This document shows positions 24,845 to 33,880 of a stretch of 46,657 nucleotides of DNA, piece by piece (position 1 is the stretch's first letter; each line of letters opens with the position of its first letter). The stretch spans positions 1 through 46,657 of the forward strand of contig JAZKZO010000048.1 in assembly GCA_045612665.1 (NCBI GenBank), read 5' to 3'. The DNA comes from RGIG2000 sp045612665 (GTDB lineage Bacteria > Bacillota > Clostridia > Oscillospirales > CAG-272). Under the pieces are notes generated by a model that made no database searches, was not told the DNA's origin, and saw only the letters and a list, made by a program, of their open reading frames with translations. The position numbers and the translations under genes were made by a program.

Positions 24845-25666
24845 ATGAAATTTTCTGTATCTATGTGTGTTTATGGCAAGGACAATCCTGTATGGTTTCG
24901 TGATGCCGTGAATAGCGTTCTTAACCAGACTATCATACCAAATGAGATTGTTTTGGTAGTTGATGGCCCAGTTCCTTCTGAACTTGAAGATGAAATTTCA
25001 AGGCTCGAACAAAACGAAATATTTAAAATTATTCGTTTTGAGAAAAATCAAGGTCATGGAAACGCGAGAAGAGCAGGCCTTGAGGCTTGCACAAATGAGT
25101 TAGTGGCAATTATGGATGCCGATGATATAAGTGCACCAAATAGATTTGAGCTTCAGCTCGAAAAATTTTCAAAAGACGATGGTCTTGACATCGTTGGGGG
25201 AAATATAACAGAATTTATTGATTCTCCTGACAATATTGTTGCAACAAGAAAAGTTCCTACGTTGGATCACGAAATCAAGGAATATATGAAAAAACGCTGT
25301 CCAATGAATTTAGTAACTGTTATGTTTAGAAAAACATCTGTTGATAATGTTGGCGGATTCATAGACTGGTATTGCGAGGAAGATTATTATCTTTGGATAA
25401 GAATGGCACTTGCAAATATGAATTTTGCTAATGTAAGAGAAAATCTCGTTAATGTTCGCGTAGGCGCTGATATGTATCGCCGTCGAGGTGGATGGAAATA
25501 TTTCAAGAGTGAAAAGAAATTGCAAAAATATATGCTTAAGAACAAAATCATAGGCTTCGGCACATATTTTGCAAATGTTACAAAAAGATTTATAGTTCAG
25601 GTTTTAATGCCTAACCGCCTTCGCGCATGGGCGTTCAAAAAATTTGCAAGAGAGAGCGAAAAATAA
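24845..25666 (+). CDS. Glycosyltransferase family 2
   Basis: 273-residue GT-A inverting glycosyltransferase, cytoplasmic face of the membrane, adding a sugar to the lipid-linked repeat. The nucleotide-binding start is FSVSMCVYGKDNPVWFRDAVNSVLNQT; the DxD equivalent is MDADD and the acceptor-site acid is in WYCEEDYYLWIR (ED motif). The short C-terminal basic tail (RLRAWAFKKFARESEK) probably rests on the membrane. It begins two bases after the previous stop and its own stop overlaps the next start. Donor and acceptor are not predictable. Confidence 0.9.
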   Translation: MKFSVSMCVYGKDNPVWFRDAVNSVLNQTIIPNEIVLVVDGPVPSELEDEISRLEQNEIFKIIRFEKNQGHGNARRAGLEACTNELVAIMDADDISAPNRFELQLEKFSKDDGLDIVGGNITEFIDSPDNIVATRKVPTLDHEIKEYMKKRCPMNLVTVMFRKTSVDNVGGFIDWYCEEDYYLWIRMALANMNFANVRENLVNVRVGADMYRRRGGWKYFKSEKKLQKYMLKNKIIGFGTYFANVTKRFIVQVLMPNRLRAWAFKKFARESEK

Positions 25667-26088
25667 TGGATAAAAAATATAAGATTGGCTATACAACCGG
25701 CGTATTTGATATGTTTCATATAGGCCATTTGAACATACTCAAAAAAGCAAAAGAACAGTGCGAATATTTGATAGTCGGTGTTAGTACGGATGAATTGGTT
25801 CAAGTTTACAAATCAAAAAAACCTATAGTTCCGTTTCCCGAAAGAGTTGAAATCGTAAAGTCAATAAAATATGTTGATGAAGTCATACCTCAAAACAGTT
25901 TGAATAAGGTTGACGCTTGGAACGAAATTCGTTATGACGTTTTGTTTCATGGGGATGACTGGAAAAACACAAATATGTATAACGAAATAATTGAAAAATT
26001 ATCTAAACACAATGTTGATGTCGTTTTTTTGCCACATACAAAAGGGACATCGTCTACATTGCTTTGTGAAAAACTTAAAAATATATAA
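25666..26088 (+). CDS. TagD-like glycerol-3-phosphate cytidylyltransferase
   Basis: 140-residue cytidylyltransferase making a CDP-activated alcohol from CTP and a phosphorylated alcohol. The HxGH motif is GVFDMFHIGHL (H18, H21); other family blocks are YVDEVIP and GDDW, while the closing RTxGISTT appears as HTKGTSST. Size matches TagD. The start at ATG 25666 overlaps the previous stop by one base; extension upstream would intrude into the glycosyltransferase. A LicD-family transferase one gene further on is the likely consumer, so the polysaccharide is probably decorated with a phospho-alditol (glycerol phosphate most simply). The exact alcohol is inference. Confidence 0.88.
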   Translation: MDKKYKIGYTTGVFDMFHIGHLNILKKAKEQCEYLIVGVSTDELVQVYKSKKPIVPFPERVEIVKSIKYVDEVIPQNSLNKVDAWNEIRYDVLFHGDDWKNTNMYNEIIEKLSKHNVDVVFLPHTKGTSSTLLCEKLKNI

Positions 26089-26089
26089 A

Positions 26090-27286
26090 ATGATAAGAAT
26101 TACTGATGAAAAAAATTGTTGTGGATGTGGAGCGTGTGTTGCCACATGCCCTGTAGAATGCATATCGGTTAAAGAAGGGACTCTCGGTGCTACATTTCCT
26201 TGTGTTAATGAAGAGATGTGCATAAATTGCCAAATGTGTGAAAATGTGTGTCCTATATTAAATGCTGAATCCCCAAAAAACACTCAAACTTATACACAAG
26301 CCCTATACATTGGGTATTCAAAGGAAGATTCTATAAGATTTAAATCTTCGAGTGGAGGCATGTTCTATACATTTGCGGCAGCTTTGATTTCCGAGGGATA
26401 TCAAATTTTTGGTTCTTCTTTTGATGATAATTTAAAATTAAAATGCACTTCAACAAACACATTAGAGGGTTTAAATAAACTTTGCAAGTCAAAATATATA
26501 CAAAGTGATATTACTAGTAAATACTTAGAGATAAAAGAACGTCTTGAAAATTCACAAAAAATAATGATAGTTTCTACTCCATGTCAGATTGCGGCCTTAA
26601 AGTTGTTCTTGGGGAAAAATTATGAAAATTTGTTGACGGTCGACTTTTTTTGTCACGGAGTTCCAAGCCAGCGATTTTTTGACGAATGTATTGCTTATGA
26701 AAACAAAACAAATAAGTTTCAAGTAATAAATTATGAATTCAGATCCAAAGTAAAAGATGCCGTTACGCCACATTACTTCACCCAAACAATTCTAAAAGAA
26801 GGACGTGAATATAGAAAAACTCGATTTTACTTTGAATCTCCTTTTTATGCTTTTTTTCAGCAATATGTTAGTTTGAGAGAAAGTTGCTATTCGTGTAAGT
26901 TTTCTTCACAAAATAGAGTGTCTGATATAACCATAGGTGATTTTCATGTTGCAGATCAATATATAGAAGGAATTGACAGATTTAAAGGTGTTTCATCTGT
27001 AATTATTAACACTTCAAAAGGAAGTGTGCTGTTAGAAAAGGTTAAAAAATCGTTGAATTTGTTTGGATTTGATTTGGGAAAAATGATTGATAACAAAGTC
27101 TTTTTTTCTGGATGCACAAATAGGCCAAATCACAGAAACGAGTTTATTGGTACGTATGAAAAATTTGGAATAGACGGGTTGTGTAAAAAATATTTTGGGT
27201 GGAGAAGATATTATAGGCAAAAGATTTATTACAGAATGCCATTTAGGATTCGAAAAATTATGAGAAAAGTTTTTTCTATAGATTAG
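26090..27286 (+). CDS. FrhB-like iron-sulfur protein of polysaccharide loci (intact copy)
   Basis: 398 residues. An N-terminal two-cluster ferredoxin domain has CCGCGACVATCP and CINCQMCENVCP. It is followed by the F420 hydrogenase beta-subunit-type domain, with SSSGGMFYTFAAALI, STPCQIAALK, VDFFCHGVPS and a late Cys-rich loop CYSCKFSSQNRVSDITIGDF. These proteins recur in polysaccharide gene clusters beside pyruvyl transferases; their reaction is unsettled and there is no reason to expect F420 here. The start at ATG 26090 is chosen because it is two bases after the preceding stop and just ahead of the first Cys motif. A second, frameshifted paralogue lies at 35415-36604. Confidence 0.85.
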   Translation: MIRITDEKNCCGCGACVATCPVECISVKEGTLGATFPCVNEEMCINCQMCENVCPILNAESPKNTQTYTQALYIGYSKEDSIRFKSSSGGMFYTFAAALISEGYQIFGSSFDDNLKLKCTSTNTLEGLNKLCKSKYIQSDITSKYLEIKERLENSQKIMIVSTPCQIAALKLFLGKNYENLLTVDFFCHGVPSQRFFDECIAYENKTNKFQVINYEFRSKVKDAVTPHYFTQTILKEGREYRKTRFYFESPFYAFFQQYVSLRESCYSCKFSSQNRVSDITIGDFHVADQYIEGIDRFKGVSSVIINTSKGSVLLEKVKKSLNLFGFDLGKMIDNKVFFSGCTNRPNHRNEFIGTYEKFGIDGLCKKYFGWRRYYRQKIYYRMPFRIRKIMRKVFSID

Positions 27287-27295
27287 GAGATAAAT

Positions 27296-28186
27296 ATGTC
27301 TTTTGAATATATGAATGAAGAGAGAAGCGAACAATATGGTTTATTGCCACTTCAAAACAAAATACTGGAAATTATGATATACATAGATTCTCTTTGTGAA
27401 AAATATAATATTGATTATTGTTTGATGGGCGGATCTGCTTTGGGAGCTAAAAGACATGGAGGTTTTATACCATGGGATGATGATCTTGATATATTTATGA
27501 CACCAGATAATTATGAAAAATTTAGAAAGGTTTTTGAGAGTTACGGCGATAAAGAAAAATTTTATATTCAAGAGTGGGGAAAATTTGAAAATATGGTTAC
27601 CATATCAAAGATTAGAATGAATGGTACAACATATTTAGAAAGCTCTTTGAAAAATTGGAATATGCATCACGGAATATATGTCGATATTTTTATTTTACAT
27701 ACGTGCCCAAATGGCAAACTATCACAAATTCATCAATGTTTTTGGGCGAAATATGTTATAATGAAAGGCTTGGCTAATCGAGGATATGATCGTAAAAAGG
27801 GTTTTATAGGTTTTTTCTTGAAAGTAATGAAATTGTTTCCAGAAAAGATGTTGATAAAACATGGCTTGAAGCAAGTTTATAAATATAGAAATAAAAGAAC
27901 AAATTATTACTGTAATTTTATGGGTAAAGCTGTTTTCAAAAACGCAATCTATAAAAGGGAATGGTTTGAAAAAACAGTTTATGCGCCGTTTGAAAAAGTC
28001 GAACTTAAAATACCTCAAAACCTTCACGAGTTTTTGACATTTAGATTTGGGGATTATATGAAAACGCCCTCTCTTGAGAGAATTAAGCTGGAACAACATG
28101 CAGAAACATGGAACATAGAAAAAGATTTTAAGGAAGAACTCGGAAGAACTCAAATGGATTTTGCAGACGAGATGAAACTAATATAA
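27296..28186 (+). CDS. LicD family phosphotransferase
   Basis: 296-residue nucleotidyltransferase-fold enzyme of the LicD/fukutin group, which transfers a phosphorylated alcohol (phosphocholine, ribitol phosphate or glycerol phosphate) from its CDP form to a glycan. The signature is MGGSALGAKRHGGFIPWDDDLDIF, with D61, D62, D63 and D65 as metal ligands. AGGAG precedes ATG 27296. Together with the TagD-like enzyme two genes upstream it forms a make-and-transfer pair. No choline kinase or uptake gene is present, so phospho-alditol is more likely than phosphocholine; this is inference. Confidence 0.9.
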   Translation: MSFEYMNEERSEQYGLLPLQNKILEIMIYIDSLCEKYNIDYCLMGGSALGAKRHGGFIPWDDDLDIFMTPDNYEKFRKVFESYGDKEKFYIQEWGKFENMVTISKIRMNGTTYLESSLKNWNMHHGIYVDIFILHTCPNGKLSQIHQCFWAKYVIMKGLANRGYDRKKGFIGFFLKVMKLFPEKMLIKHGLKQVYKYRNKRTNYYCNFMGKAVFKNAIYKREWFEKTVYAPFEKVELKIPQNLHEFLTFRFGDYMKTPSLERIKLEQHAETWNIEKDFKEELGRTQMDFADEMKLI

Positions 28187-28203
28187 ATTCAAGGGGCAAA
28201 ACA

Positions 28204-28358
28204 ATGTCAAAATTTGAAATTTTGTGTGTAACAATGCACCAAAACGATTTTTCTAAAATTGAAAAATGAATATTCACTCTGACGTTGTTTTCGCAAATCA
28301 GGCAGATAGAACCTCGTTTAAGGAGATTGAATTCGAGGGGAATATTGTCTGTAAATAG
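28204..28358 (+). pseudogene. Remnant of a glycosyltransferase family 2 gene
   Basis: ATG 28204 opens a frame that reads MSKFEILCVTMHQNDFSKIEK and stops at 28267. A second frame starting at 28266 continues MNIHSDVVFANQADRTSFKE and stops at 28356. Joined, they give the N-terminus of a known kind of capsule glycosyltransferase (ILCVTMHQ.DFSKI..MNI.SD.VFANQADR), broken by loss of one base in an A-run near 28262-28266. Nothing of the catalytic domain follows. It sits between LicD and the GT4 gene, marking a deletion in the history of the locus. Confidence 0.75.
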
Positions 28359-28381
28359 AATGTTCGAAATGAGGATATGTG

Positions 28382-29452
28382 ATGATAATTTTACATGTTG
28401 CTAAGGTGAAAAACAATCCCGCAAATGGAGTTTGTGCGGTAGTGCCCAAGCACATAGAAGAACAAGGAAAAATTGAAAATGTTGCTTTGTTGAATTTGTG
28501 TGACTATGCACCAGAGGGGCTTGATAATTGTTTTGTATACAAAAAACCATTTTCTTTTTCAACTTTGGATGAACCTTTTAACAAGCCTGATATTATGATT
28601 TTCCATGAGATATATTATCCTGAGTTTTTAGGTATTGCAAAGGAAGCAAGAAAAAATAATATTCCATACATTATAGTTCCGCACGGCAGTATGACAAAAC
28701 AGGCGCAAAAAACAAAGCGTTTGAAAAAAATTATAGGGAATATATTCTTTTTCAACAAATTTATAAACGGCGCTTCCGCAATACAATATCTTTCAGAGGA
28801 TGAGAAAAATCGCACATTTAGAAATCTTCCGTGTTTTGTATCAACCAACGGCATTCATATGCCTGCTGAACAAAAAGAGTGCTTTAATGACGATAAAATA
28901 GTGTTTTCGTACATCGGCAGATATAATAATCACATAAAGGGATTGGATTTACTTGTGGATGCTGTGAATTCGAATAGAGAACTTTTGAGAAAAAATAATT
29001 GTATTTTTAATTTGTATGGTCCTATTACAGATTACTATTTTGAACAAGTAAAAACATTGAAAAAAAACATACAAGATAAAGGTGTTTCTGATCTTTTTAC
29101 TGTAAATGGATCCGCTTTTGGAGAAGAAAAGAAAAATATCCTTTTAGAGACGGATCTTTTTATTCAATGTTCTCGTACAGAAGCAATGCCAATGGGAATT
29201 TTGGAAGCGATGTCTTATGGCGTTCCTTGTTTTATTACAAATGGGACCTCGCTCACTGGCGTAATCGATAAATATGATGCAGGCTGGAGTTGCGAAACAA
29301 CCGCAGATGCTATTGCAAACGCAATAGAAAAAGCAATTTTGGAAAGAAATCTTTTGAAACAAAAATCTAAAAATGCAATAAATCTTATAAAAAATAAATT
29401 TTTGTGGAAAAATGTTGCGAAGGAAGCAATTGAATATTATAAAAAAATTTAA
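28382..29452 (+). CDS. Glycosyltransferase family 4 (GT-B)
   Basis: 356-residue retaining glycosyltransferase. The N-terminal half contains SMTKQAQKTKRLKKIIGN and the start of the second Rossmann domain is FSYIGRYNNHIKGLDLLVDAV, with the conserved Gly and Lys of the donor phosphate site. The E-x7-E motif is EAMPMGILEAMSYG. GAGG at 28371 is spaced 7 bases from ATG 28382; a GTG at 28379 is just ahead and less well spaced. It adds a sugar to the repeat unit at the inner membrane face. The specificity is unknown. Confidence 0.9.
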   Translation: MIILHVAKVKNNPANGVCAVVPKHIEEQGKIENVALLNLCDYAPEGLDNCFVYKKPFSFSTLDEPFNKPDIMIFHEIYYPEFLGIAKEARKNNIPYIIVPHGSMTKQAQKTKRLKKIIGNIFFFNKFINGASAIQYLSEDEKNRTFRNLPCFVSTNGIHMPAEQKECFNDDKIVFSYIGRYNNHIKGLDLLVDAVNSNRELLRKNNCIFNLYGPITDYYFEQVKTLKKNIQDKGVSDLFTVNGSAFGEEKKNILLETDLFIQCSRTEAMPMGILEAMSYGVPCFITNGTSLTGVIDKYDAGWSCETTADAIANAIEKAILERNLLKQKSKNAINLIKNKFLWKNVAKEAIEYYKKI

Positions 29453-29484
29453 AAAATGAATGCATAGTTGTTATAGGGGTAAAG

Positions 29485-30642
29485 ATGTTTTTAATTGAGC
29501 GATTGATAGGAGTCGGTACATATGCGATTGTCCTTTTTTTGATGTGTTTTTTTATATCAAAAACCAAAGAACAGAAAACAATAAAAACAATATTGTTTCT
29601 CTACATAATAATTTTGTCTATTATGGCATACAAATTTGTTCCTAATACAGGCGCAGATTTATATAGAATATATGGCTTTGTTAAAGGATATGAAAAATAT
29701 TCTTTCGATCAATTTTGGCAACTCCAAATGGGTTCATTCAAATCGGCACAATGGCTGTATTGGATGGTCTCGAAAACGGGTGTTCCGCAACTGTTACCAA
29801 CTGTAACTACCATGGTTTGCTATAGTTGCATTTTTTATGTTATTTACAAGACAGCTGAAAAAAATCAAATATCAGCAAAGAATGTAGCCATAATTCTTTT
29901 CTATTTTATGTCAATAGGAACATATATATTTGTCATATCTGGCATTAGATGTATGCTAGGAATTTCTTTGTTAGCATTTTGTTTCTTTAGAGAGAATGCA
30001 GAAGGAAAATTCAAAATATTACATATTTTTTTATATTTAATAGCTGCATCCATACATTTGTTTGTTGCTGTTTTGATTTTTGCGCGACTCATTATTCCGC
30101 TTTTCGATTCAAAAACAAATTCGATACGCAAAATAGTTTATTTTATTTGTTTGATGATAGGAGTTGTACTTGTATCGCTTAATTTTGGAGAATTTCTTGA
30201 TGCTATAATAGATAAAGCGGATTCTTATATTGGAAATGAACATGCATATACATATGTTTGGGACTATATAATAGCAGGTATTGTTTGTTTTGTTCACTTA
30301 TGGACTATCGTTGGATATAAAATAATCAAAAATGAAGGAACATTAAAGCTAAATGGTCTTCGTGCCTATTTAATGCTATGCATGGCAATCGCATTGTGTT
30401 TGTGTTTTGAATTTTCAATTTTTCATCGTACAATAACTTATATCTTGCCGATAATAAGTTTACCGGCGCTAATGACGATGTTGCAGTCGAAAGATAATGT
30501 GAAATCAAACGACGGTAATTCTGTTGTTAGATCGTCTGTGATTACTATACAAAATATGATGTTTATTTTACTTTCCGCTATGATTTTGTTATTGTCGTGT
30601 TCTCGTGGTTCGCTTTGTTCATTAAAGTTTTTTGAGTTATAA
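29485..30642 (+). CDS. EpsG-like polysaccharide polymerase (Wzy-type)
   Basis: 385-residue integral membrane protein with about ten helices. Visible family features are the PNTGADLYRIYGF loop (compare P..G.D..RYY), the SGIRCMLGISLLAF segment and the AASIHLFVAVLI helix with the conserved His. Polymerases of this type join flipped repeat units outside the membrane. A large periplasmic-side loop as in O-antigen ligases is absent, so polymerase is favoured. It lies mid-locus together with a flippase (33881-35413), completing a Wzx/Wzy pathway. Confidence 0.82.
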   Translation: MFLIERLIGVGTYAIVLFLMCFFISKTKEQKTIKTILFLYIIILSIMAYKFVPNTGADLYRIYGFVKGYEKYSFDQFWQLQMGSFKSAQWLYWMVSKTGVPQLLPTVTTMVCYSCIFYVIYKTAEKNQISAKNVAIILFYFMSIGTYIFVISGIRCMLGISLLAFCFFRENAEGKFKILHIFLYLIAASIHLFVAVLIFARLIIPLFDSKTNSIRKIVYFICLMIGVVLVSLNFGEFLDAIIDKADSYIGNEHAYTYVWDYIIAGIVCFVHLWTIVGYKIIKNEGTLKLNGLRAYLMLCMAIALCLCFEFSIFHRTITYILPIISLPALMTMLQSKDNVKSNDGNSVVRSSVITIQNMMFILLSAMILLLSCSRGSLCSLKFFEL

Positions 30643-30653
30643 AGGATGTAAAT

Positions 30654-31760
30654 ATGCAAAAAGAACATAATTATGGAATAGACTTTTTAAGAATATTTTT
30701 AATGTTCTTAATAATAACTGGTCATTTGTTTGTTCATACAGGAATTAGAAATGAAATTCCGATATATTCTTTCAAGTGGACTTTTACTTGGTTTTGTGAA
30801 TCTATTATTGTTTGTGCTGTTAATTGTTTTGTTTTAATTACAGGGTACTTTTCAAAAACAAGTTCGCGTTTCCTTTCTATAAGAAAAATAGTTCTTATAT
30901 ATGGGCAGGTTCTTTTCTATTCAGTGGGAATCTATTTGTTGTTGCTCATTACAGGAAATGCCGAGTTTTCAATAAAAGAAGCTATATATTCGTTATTTCC
31001 GTTTGCAAGTGAACAGTATTGGTTCTTTTCATCGTATATTTTGCTGTTGCTATTAATACCTTTTTTGAATCATATGTTAGGTAGCTTAAACGATCTTTCG
31101 CTGAAAATGTTGACGGCCATAATTGTTTTTATCTTTTATGTGTTGCCAATTTTTCAAATAGTATTTATAACATTTGATAAATCTAAAGGAATGGGAATTA
31201 TTGGCTTTGTAACGTTGTATATAATTGGACACTTTTTAAAACGCTTTGATGTTAAACTTTCGAAATTAAAGTGTATAATTGGCATTTTTATAAATTGTTT
31301 GGCGATATTTGCGTCTAAGATAGTGTTCGTTTATATAGTAGATAAACTAGAAATGAATGTTGGTACCAGTTTGTTATACAATTACAATACAATATTCCAG
31401 TTGATAAACGCTGTACTTCTTCTTTTGCTTTTTAAAGATATTAAATGCTCTAGTAGCGGAATTAAAAAAATAACGATTGTTTCGAGTTCTGTATTTGGAA
31501 TATATTTATTACATGAACATCCAAATATAAGGGGCATCCTATGGAATCAGCGATTGAGCGTTATGCTGCTTGAGTCTTCCGAAATAAGTTATTTGATATT
31601 TGTTTTGATCATACCGATTGCATTGTTTATTGTCTGCTTTGGAATAGATTTGATTAGACGGTTGATTGGAAGGCTGTTGTCAAAAACAAGATTTGTTAAA
31701 AAAATTGATACTCATTTGATTTCCTTGGAAAAGAAAATAAACGGAAAAATCAACGACTGA
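30654..31760 (+). CDS. Acyltransferase family 3 membrane protein (O-acetyltransferase)
   Basis: 368-residue protein of the Acyl_transf_3 family with ten or so membrane helices. The start YGIDFLRIFLMFLIITGHLFVH contains the conserved Arg and the catalytic-type His. A later EQYWFFSSYILLLLLIPFLNHML and the SSSVFGIYLLHEH segment match the family. These enzymes bring acetyl groups to surface polysaccharides. AAAGGATG precedes ATG 30654. Its role here is probably O-acetylation of the repeat unit, which adds to the predicted phosphate and pyruvate decorations. Confidence 0.87.
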   Translation: MQKEHNYGIDFLRIFLMFLIITGHLFVHTGIRNEIPIYSFKWTFTWFCESIIVCAVNCFVLITGYFSKTSSRFLSIRKIVLIYGQVLFYSVGIYLLLLITGNAEFSIKEAIYSLFPFASEQYWFFSSYILLLLLIPFLNHMLGSLNDLSLKMLTAIIVFIFYVLPIFQIVFITFDKSKGMGIIGFVTLYIIGHFLKRFDVKLSKLKCIIGIFINCLAIFASKIVFVYIVDKLEMNVGTSLLYNYNTIFQLINAVLLLLLFKDIKCSSSGIKKITIVSSSVFGIYLLHEHPNIRGILWNQRLSVMLLESSEISYLIFVLIIPIALFIVCFGIDLIRRLIGRLLSKTRFVKKIDTHLISLEKKINGKIND

Positions 31761-31777
31761 AAAGAAAAAGGATAGAA

Positions 31778-32740
31778 ATGGATATTATAAGTATAATCGT
31801 CCCTGTTTACAATGCCGAAAAATATCTTCGCGAATGCATTGAGTCTATTTTATGTCAAACGTATAAGACGTTTGAGCTTGTTTTAGTAGATGATGGTTCA
31901 TCCGATAATAGTGGTAAAATTTGCGATGAATATGCAACTAGGGATGAAAGAATAAAGGTGATCCATAAAGAAAATGGAGGCGTTTCTTCAGTACGTAATT
32001 TAGGGATTGAAGTCTCAAACGGAGAATACATAACATTTATTGATTCTGATGATTTCGTGGATGAGAAATATCTCGAGCTTATGCATAATAGGATTCTTGA
32101 AACGAATTCTGATATGTGTTTTTGTCATTTTGATAGATTTGATGAAACTTCTTTTGTTGAGTACAAAGAAAAAATCCCCGATAAAATGGATGTTAATTTT
32201 AGCGATCCGGATTTTGTTGAATTTGCATGTTGGTTTTTCAAATTAAAAAATAACGTTTTCGGAAGTTCGTGTAGAGTTTTATATAAGCGTTTCTGTATCG
32301 AAAATGTTAGATTTAATCCGAAAATTAAAATTAGCGAAGATCTTATTTTTGTTTTGAATGCTATATTGAACTCAAAATCAATATGTTCTATCCCAAATGT
32401 TTTTTATCACTATAGGATCAATTCGTCATCAGCAAGTGGCACTTATAAAAAGGATTTTTTGGTAAGTCAGCTTGAGTTGAAAAATGAATTGGATTCAATT
32501 TTTGAATGTTTTGAATCCAAAATGTCAAAGTCAATATCAACTCAATATTATTCATTGTTATGCTATTATCTTTTTTCCAACGAACTTAAATATAGAAAGC
32601 AAAATCGTGATTATAAGAAAAACATAAAGGATATAAAACAATCAACTTTGTATAATTACTTTAGCCTTAGGAACATATTAAGACTTAAAAAAATCAAAAC
32701 TTTTATAGTATGGTTTTTCATTAAATTACATATATATTGA
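31778..32740 (+). CDS. Glycosyltransferase family 2
   Basis: 320 residues, GT-A fold. IISIIVPVYNAEKYLRECIESILCQT is the classic N-terminus, followed by LVDDGSSDNSGKICDEYA, ENGGVSSVRNLGIE and the DxD motif IDSDDFVDE. The ISEDLIFVLNAIL segment supplies the acceptor-site acid. AAAAGGA precedes ATG 31778. The C-terminal portion (about 240-320) is basic and may bind membrane. It is one of three intact glycosyltransferases in the locus. Confidence 0.92.
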   Translation: MDIISIIVPVYNAEKYLRECIESILCQTYKTFELVLVDDGSSDNSGKICDEYATRDERIKVIHKENGGVSSVRNLGIEVSNGEYITFIDSDDFVDEKYLELMHNRILETNSDMCFCHFDRFDETSFVEYKEKIPDKMDVNFSDPDFVEFACWFFKLKNNVFGSSCRVLYKRFCIENVRFNPKIKISEDLIFVLNAILNSKSICSIPNVFYHYRINSSSASGTYKKDFLVSQLELKNELDSIFECFESKMSKSISTQYYSLLCYYLFSNELKYRKQNRDYKKNIKDIKQSTLYNYFSLRNILRLKKIKTFIVWFFIKLHIY

Positions 32741-32748
32741 GAGGAAAA

Positions 32749-33879
32749 ATGAAAAAAATAGGGATACTTACACATTATTATAAAAGTCAAAATTATGGTG
32801 GTAATTTGCAAGCATATGCCTTGGCAGCTGCACTTAATCAAATGGAACGTCAATGCGAACAAATATCTTTTGTTAAACGCAAAGAAATCGTGAACAGATC
32901 TTTAAAGGCAAATGTGAAGAAATTTATTAAGATTCCTTTAATTCTCTGCAGAAGATACATTTCAAAAAAATGCGATTTACATAAAAAAAGAGCAGAGGCT
33001 TTTTACAACTTTAATCAAAATATAATACCGCACAGCTATGAAATATACGATGAGACAAATATCGGGGATTGTATAGAAAAATATGATGTTTTTCTAACCG
33101 GGAGTGATCAAGTGTGGAATTTGTCTTGGTATAATCCGGAATTTTTTCTTGATTTTGTACCATCTGATAAAAAGAAAATTTCTTATTCGGCAAGCATTGG
33201 AAAAGATTACTTAACCGATGCGCAAAAGGAAATTTTCAAAAAAAGCTTGAAGGATTTTGTCGCTGTTTCTGTGAGAGAACCTTCTTCAGTAAAGTTAATT
33301 GAAGATTTAACTCCTGTACCTGTTGTATCAACACTTGATCCAACTTTGCTGTTAGAAAGAGAAGACTGGGATGAGGTGTCTTCGAAAAGACTAATAGAAG
33401 AAGACTATGTTTTTTGTTATTTTTTGGGCAATTACAAAAAAACTCGCAAATTGGTGAATAAATTTGCGAAAAAACACGCGTTGAAAATTGCAGCGATTCC
33501 TTATACTGCCGGAATTGTTCTATCCGATAGAAATTTTGGAGATTATCGTTTAATAGATGCATCTCCTGAAGACTTCATTTCTCTTATAAAGCATGCAAAA
33601 TATGTTTTCACAGACAGCTTTCATGCAGTAGTTTTTAGCCACATATATAGCAAGGAGCTTTTTGTTTTTAACAGAGACAAAAAAGCACTTATGAATGGAA
33701 GGATCAAAGACATAACAGCTCTTTTTGGATGTCAAGAGAGATATTGTGATACAAATGAAAAAATGAAGCTTGAATATATTGAAAATCTACAACCGATTGA
33801 TTATTCAAGTGAAACAGAAGAGTTTATAACCAAAAAGAAAGAATCAATAGAATTTTTAGCAAACAATTTGAAGGATTAA
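32749..33879 (+). CDS. Polysaccharide pyruvyl transferase family protein
   Basis: 376 residues with the PS_pyruv_trans domain, which transfers pyruvate from phosphoenolpyruvate to form ketals on sugars. Visible blocks: GILTHYYKSQNYGGNLQAYAL at the start (a GT-B-like nucleotide fold), FLTGSDQVWNLSW, SYSASIG and FTDSFHAVVFSHIY, the last being the conserved phosphate-binding region. ATG 32749 follows an AGAGG site; a TTG at 32737 overlaps the previous stop and is disfavoured. FrhB-like proteins such as those at 26090 and 35415 typically neighbour this family. Confidence 0.9.
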   Translation: MKKIGILTHYYKSQNYGGNLQAYALAAALNQMERQCEQISFVKRKEIVNRSLKANVKKFIKIPLILCRRYISKKCDLHKKRAEAFYNFNQNIIPHSYEIYDETNIGDCIEKYDVFLTGSDQVWNLSWYNPEFFLDFVPSDKKKISYSASIGKDYLTDAQKEIFKKSLKDFVAVSVREPSSVKLIEDLTPVPVVSTLDPTLLLEREDWDEVSSKRLIEEDYVFCYFLGNYKKTRKLVNKFAKKHALKIAAIPYTAGIVLSDRNFGDYRLIDASPEDFISLIKHAKYVFTDSFHAVVFSHIYSKELFVFNRDKKALMNGRIKDITALFGCQERYCDTNEKMKLEYIENLQPIDYSSETEEFITKKKESIEFLANNLKD

Positions 33880-33880
33880 A

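Noticed and set aside
26090..27286. Reading the FrhB-like protein as an F420-dependent hydrogenase subunit
   Set aside because: The family name reflects one domain match only; the locus has no hydrogenase or F420 genes, and such proteins are common in polysaccharide clusters.
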